A stretch of DNA of 64,000 bases, taken from positions 3,038,001 to 3,102,000 of the forward strand of contig CAVRDJ010000002.1 of the NCBI GenBank assembly GCA_963719875.1, read 5' to 3'. Made by a program: the position numbers and the translations under genes. Position 1 is the stretch's first letter, and each line of letters starts with the position of its first letter. A model generated the notes under the pieces. It searched no databases. It was not told the origin of the DNA and was given only the letters and a program-made list of their open reading frames with translations. This stretch comes from Palsa-360 sp963719875. Its GTDB lineage: Bacteria > Acidobacteriota > Terriglobia > Acidiferrales > UBA7541. This document shows, one piece after another, positions 60,615 to 64,000 of this stretch.

Positions 60615-61580
60615 TTAGAACCCGTACAGCCGCGCCGGATTGTCCACAAGAATCTTTTTGCGAATGGCCGGGTCGGGCGCCCACACTGGGAGCTGGTTGA
60701 GCAGGCGGCCATCGTCGATAGGAAATTCCGGCATGGGGTCGCTCGGCTTGCCGCCGGGAAGCGCGGCTGCGGGATGCGGCCAGTCGCTGCCCCATAGGAC
60801 GCGATCCGGATTGGCTTCGATGAATGCCTTGGCGTAGGGCACGGCGTCAGGATAGTCGGGGGCCTTCTTGGACGCGCGATAGGCGCCCGAAATTTTCACG
60901 TAGGCGCTGCCGGAGCGGATCAGTTCCAGAAGATCGGCGAAGCCTGGCTGCTGCAGCCCGAGCTCGGCTTGCACGCCGCCGAAATGATCGAACACAGTCG
61001 GCACCGGAGAAGAATGGACCAGGTCTTTGATGTTCGAGATCACCGCCAGATTTGTATACAGCTCGATCATCCATTTGTGATTCTTGAACCGGTTCATCGC
61101 CGCCTGATAAATGGGGCGGGCGGCGGCAGGGTCGGTGGGGCCGGAAACTCCCGAAATGACTCGCGCGCCGCGGACGCCTGACCGGTACATGGCGTCGAAA
61201 TCGCTGTCCGGCGTTTTATCGTCTACGACGGCGATGCCGCGGGCGGTCGCGCCGCGCGCTTTCATGCCAAACAGCGTGGCGCCATTGTTGTTAGGCCCAT
61301 AGACGCTCGGCGTCACGATCACGACGCGCTCGATGTGCAGAGCCCGGTGCAGCGACGACATTTCTGCGGGCTGCAAGGTGTCGGGCGTATACAGGTGCGC
61401 GGGGGAAAGAGGAAATTCTTTTGGATCGCCGTAAAAGTGGGTGTGGCAGTCGCAGGCGTGCGGCGGAATTTCGAAGCTCACCGCCGTGGATGGCTGGGAT
61501 GCTTTTGCAAGGACGGCTTCGGTGCGCAGCAAAGCCCCTGTCGCCATTGCCCCCAGTACAAAGTTTCGTCGCGTCAGCAT
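60615..61580 (-). CDS. Tat-exported amidohydrolase, 2-pyrone-4,6-dicarboxylate hydrolase-like
   Basis: 321 residues from ATG 61580 behind AGGAGG. Tat signal MLTRRNFVLGAMATGALL. TIM-barrel amidohydrolase (PF04909 type): CDCHTHFYG at the N-terminus, VFDHFGG in the middle and LWGSDWPHP near residue 265 supply the usual ligands. Closest pattern is the LigI-like group that opens pyrone-dicarboxylates in aromatic catabolism, but the exported location is unusual and the substrate unproven. Convergent with the WEGDTLV block. Confidence 0.84.
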   Translation of the reverse strand: MLTRRNFVLGAMATGALLRTEAVLAKASQPSTAVSFEIPPHACDCHTHFYGDPKEFPLSPAHLYTPDTLQPAEMSSLHRALHIERVVIVTPSVYGPNNNGATLFGMKARGATARGIAVVDDKTPDSDFDAMYRSGVRGARVISGVSGPTDPAAARPIYQAAMNRFKNHKWMIELYTNLAVISNIKDLVHSSPVPTVFDHFGGVQAELGLQQPGFADLLELIRSGSAYVKISGAYRASKKAPDYPDAVPYAKAFIEANPDRVLWGSDWPHPAAALPGGKPSDPMPEFPIDDGRLLNQLPVWAPDPAIRKKILVDNPARLYGF

Positions 61581-61732
61581 CGGTTCCTCCTGAAAGCCTG
61601 CACGTTTCCCATATGGCTTGATGGCCCGGAGCAGTATACGGCAACTTGCTGAATCCCGCCGCATGGCTGAGGCCTTCTCCAGGCACACACAAGCAGCTGG
61701 CGAGTTTCCAGTTCCTTCATGCAAAAGAACCG

Positions 61733-61760
61733 TTGTCGGCCACACGCGCCAGGATATAAT
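61733..61760 (+). promoter_or_regulatory. promoter of the HicBA-like pair
   Basis: TTGTCG at 61733-61738, a 16-base spacer, and a consensus TATAAT at 61755-61760; start codon 17 bases downstream. Confidence 0.6.
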
Positions 61761-61777
61761 CGTTGTGCGGAAAGCGT

Positions 61778-61990
61778 ATGCCTCAAAGTGAAATTATCTT
61801 CGCGGTTCAGGAGTCGCTCGAAGGCGGCTTCGAGGCCAAAGCTCTCAGTCACTCGATTTACACTGAGGCGGAAACCCTCGACGAACTTAAAAAGAAGGTA
61901 CAAGACGCTGTCCGCTGCCATTTTGAGGAAAAGGACAGGCCTAGCCTAATTCGTCTTCATATGGTTAGGGACGAGGTCATCCCGGCTTGA
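61778..61990 (+). CDS. HicB-like antitoxin, short form
   Basis: 70 residues. EIIFAVQESLEGGFEAKALSHSIYTEAETLDELKKKVQDAV has the beta-beta-alpha layout of the HicB N-terminal domain, without a DNA-binding tail. Such short proteins are regularly the first gene before hicA. Overlaps the toxin gene by 4 bases (TTGA). Confidence 0.78.
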   Translation: MPQSEIIFAVQESLEGGFEAKALSHSIYTEAETLDELKKKVQDAVRCHFEEKDRPSLIRLHMVRDEVIPA

Positions 61991-62235
61991 AGTTGCCGCG
62001 TGATCTTAGCGGACCACAACTCGCCCAGGCGCTGCGACGTCACGGCTACGAAATCACCCGCCAAACCGGTAGTCATCTGAGGCTAACTTCCCGAATCAAA
62101 GGCAGTGAACACCACATAACGATTCCATCCCACGATACGCTCAAGGTGGGAACGCTGAGCGCGATTCTTGCCGATGTCGCTGGCTATTTGGACATCGACC
62201 GAGCAGCGCTAGTCCAAGGCCTATTCTCAAGATAA
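61987..62235 (+). CDS. hicA: HicA-type mRNA interferase toxin
   Basis: 82 residues with a TTG start overlapping the antitoxin stop. RRHGYEITRQTGSHLRLTS carries the catalytic His in GSH of the dsRBD-like HicA fold, and HHITIPSHDTLKVGTLSAIL is the second diagnostic block. Expected to cleave mRNA when free of antitoxin. Confidence 0.87.
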   Translation: MKLPRDLSGPQLAQALRRHGYEITRQTGSHLRLTSRIKGSEHHITIPSHDTLKVGTLSAILADVAGYLDIDRAALVQGLFSR

Positions 62236-62699
62236 GTGCGTCATGCTAATTCGACTCCGCATGGTCCTGTCCAAACTTGCGATGTGTTAACTCACTCAGT
62301 TTTCGGGGTATGAGGTATGCACCCCCTGTTTCTGGCCCACGATGAGGACACGACAAGATGAAGGCAGTGAAAGTTCGCCGCTTCCAATAACATCAGAAAA
62401 AATACCTTGACCTGGCGGTCATTTACTAATATAAACATGGAGTCCCCTTAAAAACTAGCTTAGGCATATCCCTGCCCCGGCGCAATATCCCTCGTGAGTG
62501 GTCGTTGAATCTAGAGATTGTTGAATTTCGAGACTGCGGTGAGGTGTGTCTCGACCTGCCCTGGACTGCGACGATTATCATTCCCTGGATAGCGATTTGT
62601 TTGCTTTAACTCAAAGAACAGATGGGTGTCTGTGCGCCATGATACCCATCCCAGTCCCACAGTGACAACTACGCCCGTGCCTATAAGGGGAAACCTAAG
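62236..62699. other. non-coding region upstream of the kelch gene
   Basis: No gene or repeat recognised in 464 bases. A promoter-like TTGACC-N18-TATAAA is at 62407-62436. Confidence 0.5.
62407..62436 (+). promoter_or_regulatory. candidate promoter of the kelch gene
   Basis: TTGACC and TATAAA with an 18-base spacer; leaves a leader of about 255 bases before the ATG at 62700. Confidence 0.4.
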
Positions 62700-64000
62700 A
62701 TGGGACTCAGAACTGATTGGAGCAATCTCTCAGCGCAACTTTGCTGGCTGCCCGCGCCCGCTAAACGAATCGCTCTCTTTTGCTCCCTTGCATTTTTGCT
62801 TGCGGCTCAAGCGCATGCCACAGGGAGTTTCTCCAATGCCGGCAACATGATTCAGGGCCGTTACTACCATTCCGCCACCTTGTTGAACAATGGAAAAGTT
62901 CTGATCGCGGGCGGCTGCTATCCCGGTGCCAATATCCTCCAGACCGCGGAGCTTTATGACCCCGCGGCAAAAACGTTTTCGCCGGCTGGCAACATGATCG
63001 CGGCACGCTGTGGCCAGTCGGCAACCCTATTGCAGGACGGCAAGGTTCTCATTGCCGGGGGGATCGGCTCCAATGGGGGCGCCCCTGTCCCCAGCGCCGA
63101 GGTATATGACCCCTCGACTGGAACATTTACCCCGACGACTGGCCCCATGACTACGGTTCGCGTGTTCAACGTGGCGACCCTGCTGCAGAACGGGTCGGTT
63201 CTCATTGCGGGGGGCTGTAATGCGACCGGTATTCTGTCCAGCGCGGAGCTGTATGACCCCGCGACTGGAATATTTACTCCGACGATCGGCGGCAACATGA
63301 CCACGCCGCGCGAGGGCAGCAACATTGCCCTAACCCCGTCGGCGGTGCTGAGCGACGGAAGAGTCCTGATCACAGGGGGCTACGACCAAACCAGCATCCT
63401 CTTGAGCGCCGAGCTGTATGACCCTTCCTCTCAAACCTTTACGGCCACGACCGGCAACATGACTACGCCGCGGTGGTTTCAGCAAGTCACGCTTCTGCAA
63501 GATGGAACGGTCCTGATCACCGGCGGAGATAACTATAGTGGATTTCTCAATAGCGCCGAGACATATGACCTAACGACTGGAGCATTTACCGCGACAAGTG
63601 GCAACCTGAGCGATGCGCGCATTACCCACACGTCCACTTTGCTGGGGGATGGAACGGTGCTTATTGCAGGGGGCATCGGCACTGGGAGCGTTGTTCTCAA
63701 CAGCAGTGAGTTGTACGATCCCTCGGCTAGAACTTTTATTCCCACGGGGATCCTGCAAACGCCGCGCGCGTTGCACACGGCGACGCTTCTGCAGGATGGA
63801 AACGTCCTGATCGCTGGAGGGTACGACGGTACGAACGCTCTCTCCAGCGCTGAGCTTTTCACCCTGGGAACCGTTTCCAACGTTACGTACTACATTTCGT
63901 ATTCTTCCGGTTCCAACACCAATAATGGGACTTCAAAATCTACCCCTTGGAAAACGCACCCCTACATGCAGTCTGCGGTGGCGTGCACAGGGACCGGCTC
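62700..64000 (+). CDS. secreted kelch-repeat protein, 3' end outside the window
   Basis: Open frame from ATG 62700 (AAGGGG upstream) to the window edge, at least 433 residues. Signal peptide RIALFCSLAFLLAAQAHA. Seven kelch units follow, each with LLQDGKVLIAGG-like and SAELYDPxTGTFTxT strands, enough for one seven-bladed propeller. Then NVTYYISYSSGSNTNNGTSKSTPWK, split here by the propeller end, resembles the entry of a right-handed beta-helix domain, so a larger surface or carbohydrate-active protein is likely. Confidence 0.85.
   Translation, partial: MGLRTDWSNLSAQLCWLPAPAKRIALFCSLAFLLAAQAHATGSFSNAGNMIQGRYYHSATLLNNGKVLIAGGCYPGANILQTAELYDPAAKTFSPAGNMIAARCGQSATLLQDGKVLIAGGIGSNGGAPVPSAEVYDPSTGTFTPTTGPMTTVRVFNVATLLQNGSVLIAGGCNATGILSSAELYDPATGIFTPTIGGNMTTPREGSNIALTPSAVLSDGRVLITGGYDQTSILLSAELYDPSSQTFTATTGNMTTPRWFQQVTLLQDGTVLITGGDNYSGFLNSAETYDLTTGAFTATSGNLSDARITHTSTLLGDGTVLIAGGIGTGSVVLNSSELYDPSARTFIPTGILQTPRALHTATLLQDGNVLIAGGYDGTNALSSAELFTLGTVSNVTYYISYSSGSNTNNGTSKSTPWKTHPYMQSAVACTGTG

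Overview
The window is high-GC bacterial DNA, most likely from an Acidobacteriota genome (class Terriglobia, Koribacter/Solibacter-like). This is an inference from gene content: many secreted proteins of acidobacterial type (streptogramin-lyase-like propellers with carboxypeptidase-regulatory domains, DUF6152 proteins, Ig-repeat lipoproteins), an ISC rather than SUF operon, Tat-exported oxidoreductase-like and hydrolase proteins, and dense families of short intergenic hairpin repeats. No rRNA or species marker is present, so the assignment is provisional.

Layout. 0-4 kb (minus strand): GDP-mannose and central metabolism genes (manC, manA, an aspartate-type aminotransferase, coaD). 4.3-8.8 kb: a first group of secreted proteins (DUF6152, a family here called WEGDTLV after its best conserved motif, a thioredoxin-fold protein, and a propeller fused to a CxxCH haem site). 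9-15.5 kb: a complete isc operon (iscR-iscS-iscU-iscA-hscB-hscA-fdx-iscX) with two palindromic operators around its promoter, followed by tRNA-Glu(UUC). 16-20 kb: EmrA/EmrB-type efflux, a cytidylate-kinase-like protein and a DUF1761 membrane protein. 21-25.3 kb: four minor pilin genes closed by a good terminator. 25.6-30 kb (minus): a coupled set of Ig-repeat lipoprotein, secreted small protein and matrixin-type protease. 30-37 kb: mixed metabolism including a MoaD-MoaE fusion and a VWFA protein. 37-43.7 kb: phosphatases and a nucleoside salvage cluster (pyrimidine phosphorylase, NupC, purine phosphorylase, cytidine deaminase). 44-45.5 kb: an IS4-type element beside a deletion derivative of itself. 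45.6-51.4 kb: helical-repeat protein, RodZ-like protein, GAF-GGDEF cyclase, then one microcompartment shell protein and a CoA-acylating aldehyde dehydrogenase with a long tail carrying encapsulation-like helices. 51.5-60.5 kb: a solute-binding protein, a second propeller-cytochrome protein, a PIN toxin pair, and a large block of five WEGDTLV genes and two DUF6152 genes. 60.6-64 kb: a Tat-exported amidohydrolase, a HicBA-like pair and a kelch protein that runs off the window.

The two signals I rate highest are these. First, three secreted families (propeller-cytochrome, DUF6152, WEGDTLV) occur together twice, about 44 kb apart. The predicted mature N-terminus of all three DUF6152 proteins is His-His-Gly, which raises the possibility of a copper 'histidine brace' protein with a cytochrome partner. 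Second, a nucleoside salvage cluster lies about 5 kb from a minimal microcompartment gene pair whose enzyme would consume acetaldehyde, the product of deoxyribose-5-phosphate cleavage.

The intergenic DNA is unusually structured: GTAG-footed hairpins in inverted pairs (REPIN-like), tandem 7-bp repeat arrays, and longer nested inverted repeats. Several begin exactly at, or supply, the stop codon of the preceding gene, and two lie in frame inside coding sequences.
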